Positions 1-11,481 of a DNA stretch of 64,000 nt are shown piece by piece (position 1 is the first letter of the stretch; each line of letters begins with the position of its first letter). Source of the stretch: Apostichopus japonicus (lineage: Eukaryota; Echinodermata; Holothuroidea; Aspidochirotida; Stichopodidae). The translations under genes were made by a program, and so were the position numbers. The notes under the pieces were generated by a model, which was not told the origin of the DNA, did not search any database, and worked only from the letters and a program-made list of their open reading frames with translations. The stretch is taken from assembly GCF_037975245.1 (NCBI RefSeq), contig NC_092572.1, positions 21,998,489 through 22,062,488 on the forward strand. Direction: 5' to 3'.

Positions 1-237
1 TTTACGAGTGTGTTACGTTTCACGGAATAAATAATAACATTCAACATTTATTATTATTTTTACGACGCTTAAGCGACCACAAATGTGGGAGAATCCCGCA
101 AGTGCTTATGGATTACAACTTACACGTCGGGTGGCATCCAGTTCAACATTTATTACTCAAATTTGGAATGTTTTCAATTAATAAAGTCATTTCAGATAGG
201 AAAACCGTAGATTGCCCTTGAAGGAAAACTTCATCTT

Positions 238-335
238 ACTATGACCCGGTCTGGTTTCGAGCCCGGAACCTCCCGATAGCTAAGCCTAATTGTTTCAAAT
301 GCAACCGCCTTGATGCATTCGGCCACAGCACCCAT
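238..335 (-). mobile_element. tRNA-derived SINE fragment, Leu/Ser-tRNA-like head
   Basis: Read on the minus strand this starts with a tRNA-like sequence of the long-variable-arm kind. An A-box-like stretch (GTGGCCGAATG) and a B-box-like stretch (GGTTCCGGGCTCGAAACC) are about 55 bases apart. The cloverleaf is degenerate, so a SINE relic is more likely than a tRNA gene. It lies in an intron of gene A. Confidence 0.5.
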
Positions 336-531
336 CAATGAAGACAGTGAATCTGAACGACTTTACAATTTTTACATTTTCAAGATCTATAAATTTCCCT
401 CAGTTGACAAAATCCTGTTTTGCCTGTGTGTGCTGTCTTCGTAAGACAGACGTATTATTTAAACTAGTACCCCGCAATCCATATTTTGAGTTATGTTGCG
501 TTAAATGACATGAATGAATCACACAACGTAC

Positions 532-1195
532 CTGTGTTTCTCCTCATATGTGTGTAAGTTTCAGCAGCAGTGCCTTTGTGTAATATCCCAAGCCAACGCT
601 CTCGCATCATGTCCTTGTTCAGCTGTACAACAAAAGCCACATCTTTTCTGTCGAATTCCCTAAGCTTTTGTGTTTCCGGATCAGTGTCTTCTTTATCCAT
701 GCTCATATACTGGTCTGGATTTTAGGGTAAATAAATTTTATAGAGACGAAACAGTTCTCATCAACCATAGAAAAAATGTTTCGAAATAATAATATTCGAA
801 AATTGGTCAAGAGTGGAAGACAGATGTTTACGACGCTAAACAGCCACAAATGCATAAGACGGAAGCTCAGTGGCGTATTGCTGAAGCGTGTTCCTTAAGT
901 TCATATTGGATATTATCGGGATAAAGACAATATCCCTAAGAAATAAGTCCATAGCATTTGCCAGTCTGTGGTACAGTACGGACTCGAATCCATTCTCTAT
1001 GGACTAGGTATTGGATTCGAACACAAGTTGGCTTATAGACTGGACGTATCGCGGACTCAGGGACCCCAAAGCTCGGACTTCAGAGTTCTGGCGAGTCATA
1101 AATAACTTATGTCCCCTCCATTTCAAGGTTCTTTAGCATAATCTATAGAGTGGCTGCATAGTTATATAGATACGACTTATATCATATATATATAA

Positions 1196-1229
<34 letters not shown>

Positions 1230-4200
1230 TATATAAATATATATATTATATATATAACATAGGGGTTTAATTGAAGTCCGTTCCTCACGTCCGAGCTGTG
1301 CACTTGTGGCAGGTCAAGAAGCAAGATAGACAACAAATACAGCCTGAACGAGATCCCAGAAAGACACAACATATAGGCCAAGAACTCCTTCTCAGCACTA
1401 GACTTAACTGAGAGGGAACCGGATGAGTTGTGGCAGGAGGGAGAAGACATCATGAAAAAAGCAGCAGAAAAGAACATCCCAATGGCTAAAAAACAAAAGA
1501 AAAGCAAGTGGCTGTCGAAGAAAGCAATAGAAATTGCAGATAAAAGAAGGGAGGTAAAGAAACAAGGGATTCACAATAGAGAGTTACGACAACTGAATGC
1601 TGATTTCCAATATCAGGCAAGAAAGGCAAAGAAAATCATCTGAATAGAGCTGAAATTAAAGGAGAGATGGCGTGTTTATACAATGGACTTGTACAGAAGT
1701 CATCACAATATCACCACACAATTTACGAAAGGGATCTACGAAGATGAAGCACCGATAATTGAGGAAGAAGTCAGGAAGCTGTAAAGTCAGTAGCAAATGG
1801 AAAGTCTCCAGGATCGGACAAATAACCCATTGAACTCTTTAAGGAAATGAGTGAAGAGGGTGTAACAGTAATAACTGTAATTTGTCAGCGAATCTGGTGC
1901 ACAGGTGTTTGGCCAAAAAGATTGAAGGAATCCATATGCATCCCGATTCCGAAGAAAGGTGATCCCCAAATTTGCTCACACAACCGAACGATAGCACTGT
2001 GCTCACATGCAAGTAAAGTCATGCTGAAGGTAATTCAACACAGACTAGAGGGATATATGGAACTCGAAATGTCAATAGAACAAACAGGCTTCCGGAAAGG
2101 CAGAGGCACTCGGCACCAAATTGCCAACCTTCGATGGATTTTGGAAAGGTCAGGAGAGTTCCAGCGTCCCGTTTATATGTGCTTCATTGACTACAGTAAA
2201 GCTTTCGATTGTGTTGACCTTCCAACACTGTAGACCATGTTGACGGAAATGGGAATTCCCAATCACCTGGTACATGTGATTAAATCATTATATATTGAAC
2301 AGGAAGCGAAAGTTCGAACCGAATATGGGGATACAGAAAGTTTTAACATCGGCAAGGGAGTTCGACAGGGGTGTATCCTTTCACCTTACCTTTTTAACCT
2401 TTATAGCGAGTACATAATGAGACAAGCCAATCTAAACAATGTAGAGCTAGGGGTGAAGATAGATGGCAGAAGAGTCAACAACCTCAGATATACTGATGAA
2501 ACCACACTGCTCGCAGAAAGCAAAGAAGACCTACTTTATCTGATGGAACGTGTGCAGACATATAGCGCTCAGGCTGGTCTACACCTGAACCTAAAGAAGA
2601 CCAAGGTTATGTGCAAAGAGGAGCTGGACGAAATTTTTCTTAATGGAAGCAAAGTTGAAATAGTACACGACTCTAACTTTCTCGGTTCTAGAATTGATGA
2701 CAATGGTACCTGTAAAGGAGAGATTGTGAGACGGCTAGCTCTTGGTAGAGCTGCTGTGACGGGGCTAAACAAGATTTGGAAGGACAAAGCAATTTCAAAA
2801 ATAACGAAGAGTCAACTGATGAGAGTAACAACTGATGAGAGTACTAGTTTTCCCAGTTGTGCTTTATTGGAGTGAATCATGGACAATAACAAAGGGAATG
2901 AGGGAAAGAATAGACAGTTTTGAATTATGGTGCTGGCGCAGTCTATTGAGAATCCCTTGGACTGCACACAGAACGAAAATCTCGATTATGGAGCAAGTAA
3001 AACCCTCACTTCCACTGGAAGCACAGATCCTGAGGCAGCAACTAAATTATTCCGGCCATATCATGCGAGCGGACGACTCCCTGGAAAAATCAATAATGGT
3101 GGGAATGCGTGATGGATCACGGAAGAGGGGCAGGTCACGAGCACGATTGATGGTTGGTGTCAGGAAGGCGACTGGGCTGACTCTGGATGGACTGCGAGGG
3201 GCAACCAGGAGCCGGATGGATTGGAGGATGAAAGTCATGGTCATCACCAGGGGTCGGACACGACTCGACGGCACAAGTTAACAAGTTAATACATAACACG
3301 ATTACTGTACATTAGGCTGTTATGAACAATATTCTCATAAAACATATGATAAGCCCACTACGAACTTCTGAAGGGAGCGATACCAGCTGTGTACTGTTCA
3401 CCTCTTAAAAGTCAGATCAAAAGGCGTTCAACTTGTTATTGCTGATGTGTCAAGAGATTTTGTTCCAGAATTACAGTACTGGTTGAGACTTAGTTGTACT
3501 CATATCTAGTATAGCAGGTTTTGAAATTTCAAAAAAAAGTTAGAACTGATATTTATTAAGAAATAAACGGCATTTATATGTTGCATTTGGACTATATAGG
3601 TGTGTTGCCTTTTATACATAACATCCTTCTACACCATACTCTCTACAAGAAACGTTTGGATGGCCAAGTAATTTCAAATAATCTGTTATCAGTCAATCAC
3701 GTATTACGGAACTAAATCATGTTTCACCTAGAGAATTCTAACTCCAGAGCGGGTTGACCTCATGTTCAGTCTGGTTATCGCCATACACGTGTACCGTGGT
3801 TCTGCATGTCCACAGTATGTTCGTTACTGCAAGATCACGTATATTAGTCTAGGTTCAACACATTTATGCCAAAAGTGTTTCGCGAACTATTCCGTCGGCG
3901 TAACCTTCCAGCCGATTTACTTCAAACTTGGTGGGTTTGCGCCTGTGCATGCATCGATGTAATACCCCCAATGAATTATCGTGCCATTGGGTCAAAGGTA
4001 AGACAAGCAAAAAGTAGTCGTTGTGCCAAAACGCATATTACAATATGACAACATAGTCGAAAGCATTCAAACCGTGTTGTATATCATCATTTTAATGTCT
4101 TCAATGTATTAATTAATTGATTAATCAATGCATAACGCCTGAGATCACTTGATCTTACGAGGCAGACGGTTTGGCTTTGCCAAGCTTGGGCACGCATCAA

Positions 4201-7200
4201 AACGACCGAAAAGGTGTGACTAGCTTTGAATGTGTAAATTATTTTAATATAACTGTTAAAGGTCACGAAGCTCGTGTACTTCAAACTTGATGAGTCCAAA
4301 CTTTTGGGAGGAGATTTGGAACTCTTTGGATTTCCTGCTTGTGTTTCCTTTTCTCCATTTTAGTTTTGTTGCTCTTACGTTATGTTTGTTACACCTTGCT
4401 GAAATCGGCTCCAATTTGGAAACGGCTTCACCAATTTCAGACCGACTTTGGTAGTTCATTGAGGTATGAACCCGAAATACAGTCTCAATAAACTAGAACA
4501 TACATCTCAAGAACAGAATCGAACATATGTTCAAACGTACCAAGATAATATTTGGTGACATTGTCAACAGGCGTAAGTACAAAATCTTGGGTTTGGGAAA
4601 CTTCTCGTCTGTTTGAAAAAGAGTTGAACAAAATATATTTACTCTAAGTATGCCAATGAAAGAGAGACAAAACTATTGGTGTATAGTTTAAAATCAAGAT
4701 TATACTAATCTCTTGAATACTACGTCTACCTATGGCGTTTATGCCAAGATCTACTTCGTGTGCAATTGTTGACATAATATATGTATATACAGAGAAAGCG
4801 CCGATATTTTCTCTCTCAGGAAAATTGCCGAAAGGCAACATGAGAACAGCTTTTTCGATATGTTATCAATCAGAATCTTGTGGCTTTGATATAACAGAAT
4901 ATAAAAGGAAGTACATGATGTGAAAAAACTTGGGAAAATGTATTCAATTGTAGACCACTCTAAGGCTTCCAAGAGCAACGTTTACTGATGAGAATTGATG
5001 CTTGTTTTCTAAAACGTTTCGCTCTCGTAACTAAAATGAATTGAGATGCCATGAGTAGTCAACCTGTCACAGTTATCCATCTTGGTGTAGGGTTTAGCTA
5101 GTAAGAGCTTCAACAAGGACATAGTGATCACATACATTTGACTACTAACTGCTTAATTCAATGCAGAAATGTCAGACTTTCTTCATTATGACGGACATTT
5201 GAATCAACTTTTGCTCATAATCATTCTTAAGCAAAAATTGAATGTTTTACTCCATATGTGTGTGTTTACTTACATACTCGATTGACTGAAATGCTATGGA
5301 AAATAGATACATAAATAAACAATAACTGATTAAAATATTAAGAGAGTGAGGCAATGGAAACATATTAAATAATATAAAACATAGTTACCGCACCGACCTA
5401 AGGCTAGCGTACCGTGAAAAACATCTTTCTGGAAAAAGAGAAATTTTATGAGTTTACTTAAAGGAAAGTTGTGACTGTAATCATGAGTTTTATGGCTTAA
5501 ACTTGACTGAGATGTAAAAATCCTCAAACCAAGGTGTCCATTAAAAATGTTGCGTATTAGTTGTTGCGTATAAGTTTAGGCATTTAAATGTTAATTATGA
5601 ATAAATGAAGGAAATAGAGATATAAGAATGCAGAAGGAAAGGATGAAGAATCCGAAGTTACGATGTGTCGAATACTGCAAAACGTTTAGGCTTCACTTTC
5701 AGTAAGAAGTCAAGTCTAGTGCATTCGGCGCTGTAACTTATTACAGTCTGCTCGAGACCAAGACTGAAAACAGCAGAGATGTGTTACAGACGTGTCGTGT
5801 GATATTTTGGCATTACTTGGTTTAAATGTATAAAAAGAACAACCCTGCTTTTGTTAAAGTTTACATTACAATTACATCAATTTAGTTTATCCCGATTCGA
5901 CGCAGACTAATGTTTTACTTACGAAGTGTCCAGGAAGCTGGAAAATTTCCAAATACTGAAAGGCCTATACAAAATCGTCGTTACAGTATAGCAACCCGTA
6001 CTTGAAATGAGCTAATAAATAACTATACGCACTGTTTTATACGTTGGATTGCATCATTCATATTCAAAATGTTAATTATTCAATTGTTTACAATGAAGTT
6101 CTATCAAGTGCAAGTCGAAACAAAAAGCATTCAGCCATTAAAACTATTATCAATAGAGATACTTGCTCTGAGTTGACCTGGTGAATATAACAGCAAGGAT
6201 AAAGGTAGCACACACTACCAAGGCGTAAGTCATCCAGGAATTATCACTCCGAGATATCGACGAGTTTTCTGTCAGAAAGGAACCAAATTAATCGCCAAAA
6301 TAAATTTAGTTGTGCTATTAACATAAATAAATTAAAATCCGCAGGCCAAATAAATATAAGAAATGAAATATCTGCGGATAACTACAATCACGCATAACCA
6401 AAGACATAAATAAAATGTGTGATTGGTAGAATGTTCACAATATAAAAAATAACATTAGTTAGGTCATAAAACTAATGTTTCAGATAAGTAAAAATAAATG
6501 AACTACGTTTATTTGAGAAATGCGTCTTAAAATTGCAATGGACATGGGAGACGAAGATACCACAAAAATATATTTTGAAAAGGCAAAATTGCTATACAAA
6601 AAGACAACAGCCGTTTTTCACGTGACCCCCTTTACTTACTTTCCGTTTCTACACTGACGATGCTGCTCACGTCAATATTACCGAGGGCGTTGCTAGTTGT
6701 ACACCTGTACATTCCATTGACGTAGTTGTCTTTACTTGGCAACTGAAATTCCCACAATTGAGTTGTAAGGTTTGACTTGTTCAGAGGTTTTAAGTCAATT
6801 GTTTGCCATTCAAACATATCATCTAACTTCTGAAGGAAAACATCCGGTGTTGGATTACCCTCCACCATGCAGATAACCAACAGGATGTCTGCATCATTAG
6901 CAACATTTATAGTGGATGAAGAAACCATTTGGACGGTAGGTGGATCTGTTTAAGGGGAAGAAACGGTGGTATTTCCTTGTTCTAGAAATATCATTTTCTT
7001 GAGCTAAATGAGCAATGTCAATTTAGAAAATAAAATAATATTTTGCTTTAGGTCAGCCAACAAAAAGCACAAGGAAGTTAAGAATGAATTATTCCACAGA
7101 AGTGCCGAAACTACACTTAGTTAATGACAAATAAGAACAGTTAACTCTGTTGAGTTCAACAAACCCTAGTTTTAAATAAAAAGGGAATTATCGGCATATC

Positions 7201-9338
7201 CTACGTTAATCAGTGACTGAAAAAAAGCATTAATCAGCTTTTACAAGTAATATTTCTTGCTTCGGACTGAAAATGGGGAAATCACCTTGTTTTTTCCAAA
7301 ATGATCCTTAGAGGATATCAACCTGGTTTTGTTTTGACAGTGACCAATATTTTTGTGTGTACCGTTATGAGGTGTAGACGGAAATTCTGTTCCTCAGAAA
7401 GGTACACATTCATGTCAAATTCTTTCAGTGTAGAACATTCAAGAGTAAAAGATGGTTGTATAGAGCACACTTACACCAAATATTTAACATCTGTTTGGAT
7501 ATACCCTTCCAGTCATCATTCGCGACACAAAATAACTCCTTATTATGTTGTGTGCGAACGGGTCGAAAGAATGCAAAGCTACATAGATGCGACAAATGGT
7601 AACTGATGTTAGTCTGCGTGTAATAAGTTACAGGGGAAAATGTTATGTTGTCTAGAATCCAGGAAAACTCAACACTGGTCGATATAGGTGTAACATCAAC
7701 ACAGCAAACTGCTGTAAGCGTCTCGTTTACTATGATGGACTTGTTTGCTCTAAGCTCCGTCTGACCTGTTCATCAATAATCAAGATTATAATATGGTAGC
7801 GTTTGCATGCAAAGTTACTTTTTTTGTCATCAGAACACCCGATACACACAGAGAACACAGATACTACTGTAAATCTTAAAGTTTTTTACCAAAGTAAAAA
7901 GCGGATGGTGCTATAAATCGGTAGCATGTGCTATTAGGATCACAGTAAGGACTGAGGATATCTGTTATCGCAACAAATCCAGTTGTTGGGGTTTGTTGGG
8001 ATTACACATACTGTCAGTTCTTACTGTAATCCTAATACTAGCGCATGCTCCCGATTCATCAGATTTGTCAGCACAATCCCGTTTCAACTGTGGTACAAAG
8101 TTTTAAGATTTACAGTAATTACTGTAATCTATGTGTGAAACGGCTGATCAGAATTTAAAAAAAACTGATTTCAATCCAAAATACATTCAACTTCTGTAAC
8201 AAACCCACATTGTAGCTATACTGATTGCTTTAGTTAAGCATCGCAACTATATAAAAAGAAAGATATTTCTCTTTATTAGTTTGTAAAGTTATAAAACGAT
8301 TAGTTATGAAAAGTTATGAAATGACAAACGCTAATTTAATTTGGAAATCCTCATAGGTATATCAAATGGCATATGTACATAATATAAATTTATTGATCTA
8401 TTTGTTACTCAACATGTTTTTTCTCTCTATCATATTGACCAGGTTATTCCTTCTGGTAGGTGCGCTTACCGTAAACGTTAAGCAAAATGTTTTCTTTCCA
8501 CATCTTCAGGGATCCTGTGTACATCACACATGAATACCTACCAGCGTCACTGAAAGAAATATTTGAAATCCACAATGAGGCAGATCTGCCATCGTCTGAT
8601 CGTTTTGAGGTGAAGCGGCTGTCCTGGTTGTAAGATTTATTCAAGTGACTGACAAGAGGATCCAATAAAGTCTGATTCTCGAAATACCACCAGGATGTCA
8701 CATCTTCTCCGGTTAAGTTATTCGTGCATGACAGCTTCGCGCAACCGCCGATTGCCTCTGTCTGTATTTTGATACCAAGGCAGCCTAGTATTGTAGAAGA
8801 GAAATGTTATTTAACCAATTCAACAGAGACTTGATCGCATGTTTTTCGTTTGCTTTTTGCGTTTCCGTCTGTCAACGATATTTATGAATTCATTTGACCG
8901 ACCTGTATGTTCGTTATATTCTATGAGTATTTTAATTTTTAATTTTTATTGCCTTACATCAGTTTGATATCTGCTTGCTCAATCTGTCAACTCTTCTTTC
9001 AACTCTTTCAATGACAAATGGTATTGTAAGAGACTTATTGAACTAATAAAGTTATATTAATATAATACCCTGCATTTGCCCAAGAAACTTTCAAAAAACA
9101 TTCTTAAAAATGAGATCTAAGCAATTTTTATACATGGCAAGCGATAAACTGCGCAAAAAGGCCAAAGAACTAAATTGTTCATCAGAGAAATGTTCAGTCT
9201 AACTTCCGTATACTTAAAGGTAGAAAATTAACAAACTTTGTTTAAAGAAATGCCTTCTTCTCTACGGTTACCTGTAAGTAGGTCGCCCTGGAGGATAAAG
9301 TACGCCATCGTCAAAGCCGCTACTTCATTAGAGACCAT
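532..9338 (-). CDS. Ig-domain receptor pseudokinase, gene A (3' end outside window)
   Basis: First member of the array; transcription runs leftwards and the kinase exons after 532 are off the edge. Coding exons seen, in transcript order: 9338-9272 (signal-peptide-like start), 8784-8470 (Ig1), 7765-7475 (Ig2), 6945-6640 (Ig3), 6268-6167 (membrane segment), 5428-5389 (juxtamembrane), tentatively 4334-4267, then 714-532 (start of the kinase-like domain). All firm exons have AG acceptors and GT donors except the GC donor after the membrane exon, and keep phase 1 through the Ig exons. Ig domains show the Cys-Trp-Cys pattern; Ig3 ends in the typical YRCT-SNALG form. The kinase-start exon contains RERWLGILHKGT, a degraded glycine loop. 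The signal exon differs from those of B and C. An RTE LINE lies in the intron before the kinase exon. Extracellular ligand unknown; function is inferred from domains only. Confidence 0.75.
1170..1260. repeat. AT-rich (TA)n microsatellite
   Basis: About 90 bases of nearly pure TA dinucleotides with ATA interruptions, immediately before the 5' end of the LINE copy. It may have been the insertion target. Confidence 0.85.
1262..3290 (+). mobile_element. 5'-truncated RTE/Bov-B-like LINE with dead reverse transcriptase
   Basis: A non-LTR retrotransposon copy of about 2 kb. Open pieces at 1428-1643, 1847-2233, 2237-2875 and 2835-3281 together give the linker, reverse transcriptase and C-terminal region. 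Recognisable blocks are TGFRKGRGTRHQIANLRW, FIDYSKAFDCVD and GVRQGCILSPYLFNLY; the catalytic YADD box reads YTDE. The endonuclease is missing. The ORF is broken by a stop after TGA 1643, a TAG at 2231, and a 16-bp tandem duplication at 2813-2844 that shifts frame. The 3' end carries GGGGTCGGACACGACTCGAC, resembling the known Bov-B/RTE tail, followed by AAGTTAAC-type repeats. It lies antisense in the gene A intron. RTE clade is inferred from the tail and RT motifs. Not functional. Confidence 0.85.
3291..5388. other. Gene A intron sequence
   Basis: AT-rich intron between the LINE and the juxtamembrane exon. Apart from the tentative exon at 4267-4334 I see no coding pattern, repeat family or RNA gene. 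Confidence 0.6.
4267..4334 (-). other. Tentative juxtamembrane exon of gene A
   Basis: On the minus strand, an acceptor (AAGCAG) precedes 68 open bases that end at a GT donor (CTTC then GTGACC). Entry phase 2 and exit phase 1 are exactly what is needed to join the 40-nt exon at 5428-5389 to the kinase exon at 714-532. B and C carry an 89-nt exon at the corresponding place, and the peptide here is not clearly alike. Phase and position support it; sequence similarity does not. Confidence 0.35.
7830..8165. mobile_element. Fold-back (imperfect palindrome) miniature element
   Basis: The left half (ACTGTAAATCTTAAAGTTTT, ATTAGGATCACAGTAAGGAC) reappears inverted in the right half (AAAACTTTGTACCA read in reverse, ATTAGGATTACAGTAAGAAC read in reverse). 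The arms are about 150 bases and diverged. It sits in the intron between Ig1 and Ig2 of gene A and is absent at the same place in B and C. No coding capacity. Confidence 0.55.
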
Positions 9339-11481
9339 TTTATTCTTCTAGAGAACCGTCCTGGCAAGATATGGAAAGATTAGCACTACGTATCTACCTG
9401 CAACTGACTGTAATCTCTTCGTATGTAATATTAGAGACATAGCTTCCTGGTTCGTGTATTTGATGGTCTATTAACAAAACGAAAGCAACCATAAATAAGC
9501 AATGGGGCATATCTCGAACGTTTGACGCAGCTAAAGTGACGGTGCATTGGTTTAGGATTCGAATCTAGTGTAGACACTCACGTTTCTGCAAAAGGGGCAC
9601 TTTGTAAGTTTCTCACAAGCCTGGAGGCACTTGCCCCACCACCCACCAAGTTAGCTTCCCTTCAAAACAAGGACAACTGTTCCTCCTCGTAATCCTCTCC
9701 CCCCCCCCCTCCCCTCTCTTTTTCTCTTCTCTCTCTCTCTTTACAGTCAAACTTTTTGTGATGCCAGTTAAATTTAGTAAATTTGCTTGCAGAAAAATGT
9801 TCATTTTATCCAATGGGCCTTCTAATTAACGCGCTAAAACCTGGATATTCAGTGAGGCTTTCCCGTGGAAGAGAGTGATCCGTCCTTTGTCTAATATTTC
9901 GCTCCTGTCTGGTGGTTTCTAGGTTCACCATTATATCATGTGCATACTAATTTTTGTCGAGGAAGAAATTTTCCATCTGAATGTTTTTATGAGTAGATCT
10001 ATTAGTTTCAGGTGACATGCGGGTGAATCGAAACTACTGAAACTGGATGAAATTAGAACTTTTGAAGACTTAATTACACTTCAGAAGAAGTATTGTGATC
10101 CATTAACTGAGCTACTCAATCCACAGTCTCCCCCCCCCCCCCCCCTATGTAACCATTCATTTGCTGGAGTGAAGAAAAAAAACAGTACTTAACAGGCAGG
10201 TCAACCAAGACCCACACCACATTGCATCCCGTACTGCAAAAAAAGGCAATGAATGGTCTTGACGATAAATTCAGCTGAAATGGATTGTATCAATGAGAAT
10301 AAACAAAGTAAACCGTTTTTCTTTTAAGTATATGTTCCCTAGTCGAATATATTTATGCGACATTCTAAGTTCTCACCAGAACTTGGGTTCTGGATATTCA
10401 ACTACCACAGTGCGAGTACTGTTTTCGCGATTGAAGTGCGGCTTTTAAATCTGAGCACTGACTACGAGAATTGTTTCATCCAAGTGCATAGGTCACACAA
10501 TCAAAACCCAACACTTTGGGCGTAACATGCACGTCAAAATGGTAATATAACCGAAACCATCCAACCCATTAAGGATAACAGACAGAGTAATATCCATAGT
10601 CCTTGATTAAAGGAAACCAAAAGACAAACTTGTCATATCGGTACGAATAAGTCTGTCACGACTTCCAGCTAGGCCTTTGTTATGTTAATTCGTAATTAGA
10701 CTCTCTGGAAGAAGGTACGATTAAAGTAGGGGTTGATTGGAAGGGTCGGTTACAAATCTACAGAAAAAACAGATTCAATCACTCCAAATAAACGATTAAT
10801 AGTACCCGTTGAATTCATGTCGGTTTATTATCTTCAATTTCTCTTAATTAATGTTGGATTATAAAATGATCAATCAAATGATGTTACACAGCCTTGTATG
10901 GTAAATAAAATAATAATAATGAGATCGTTCTCTTTCGAACATAATTCCAGTTCTGAAGAGCCTGTGCAATTTGGATGAACTTGCTGGGTAGACTAGAGTG
11001 AAGCTATATACGACGATATATCATTAACTAACTGTTGAGTAGTGGAGGCTATCGCAACCCCCCCCCCCATTTCCCCACCGTACACGCAAAGTGTGACTAC
11101 TTATTAGCACATAGCTCCAAAGAGCCAATCAAAAGTGAAGCCAATAAATATCAGCCTGCACAAGTGTAAATATCTGGATGGAACATATGTGTCCTAAACT
11201 CACATTGCTCTGGAAGAATTTAATATAGATCAAGTAAAAAACAAACGAGCGTGACACCAGAGGAGTCAATGTCTTCCAAGGATGTATTTCAATCGGAGGT
11301 TATCTTCATGCTGGCTATAAGAGGCTTACATGGTTAATTTAATATATTACAGACCATTACATGACACTAAACAGTACGTTCGGTGTCATTTCCCCGAGGC
11401 TGATGACGTCATAGGTTTAAAGGCCAGGGCTCAAAGGTCAAACAGTACCTTATTAATAATTATGTGTGCATATTGCTAGTG
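9339..11481. other. Intergenic region between gene A and gene B
   Basis: From about 9617 this is the left end of the tandem-duplicated unit and matches 22017-23828 at roughly 90 percent by eye. It holds poly-C runs (9699-9712, 10131-10145, 11059-11069) and pyrimidine-rich tracts, but no gene. It must include the 3' untranslated region of B and the 5' flank of A. An AATAAA-type signal on the minus strand near 10825 could serve gene B. Confidence 0.5.
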
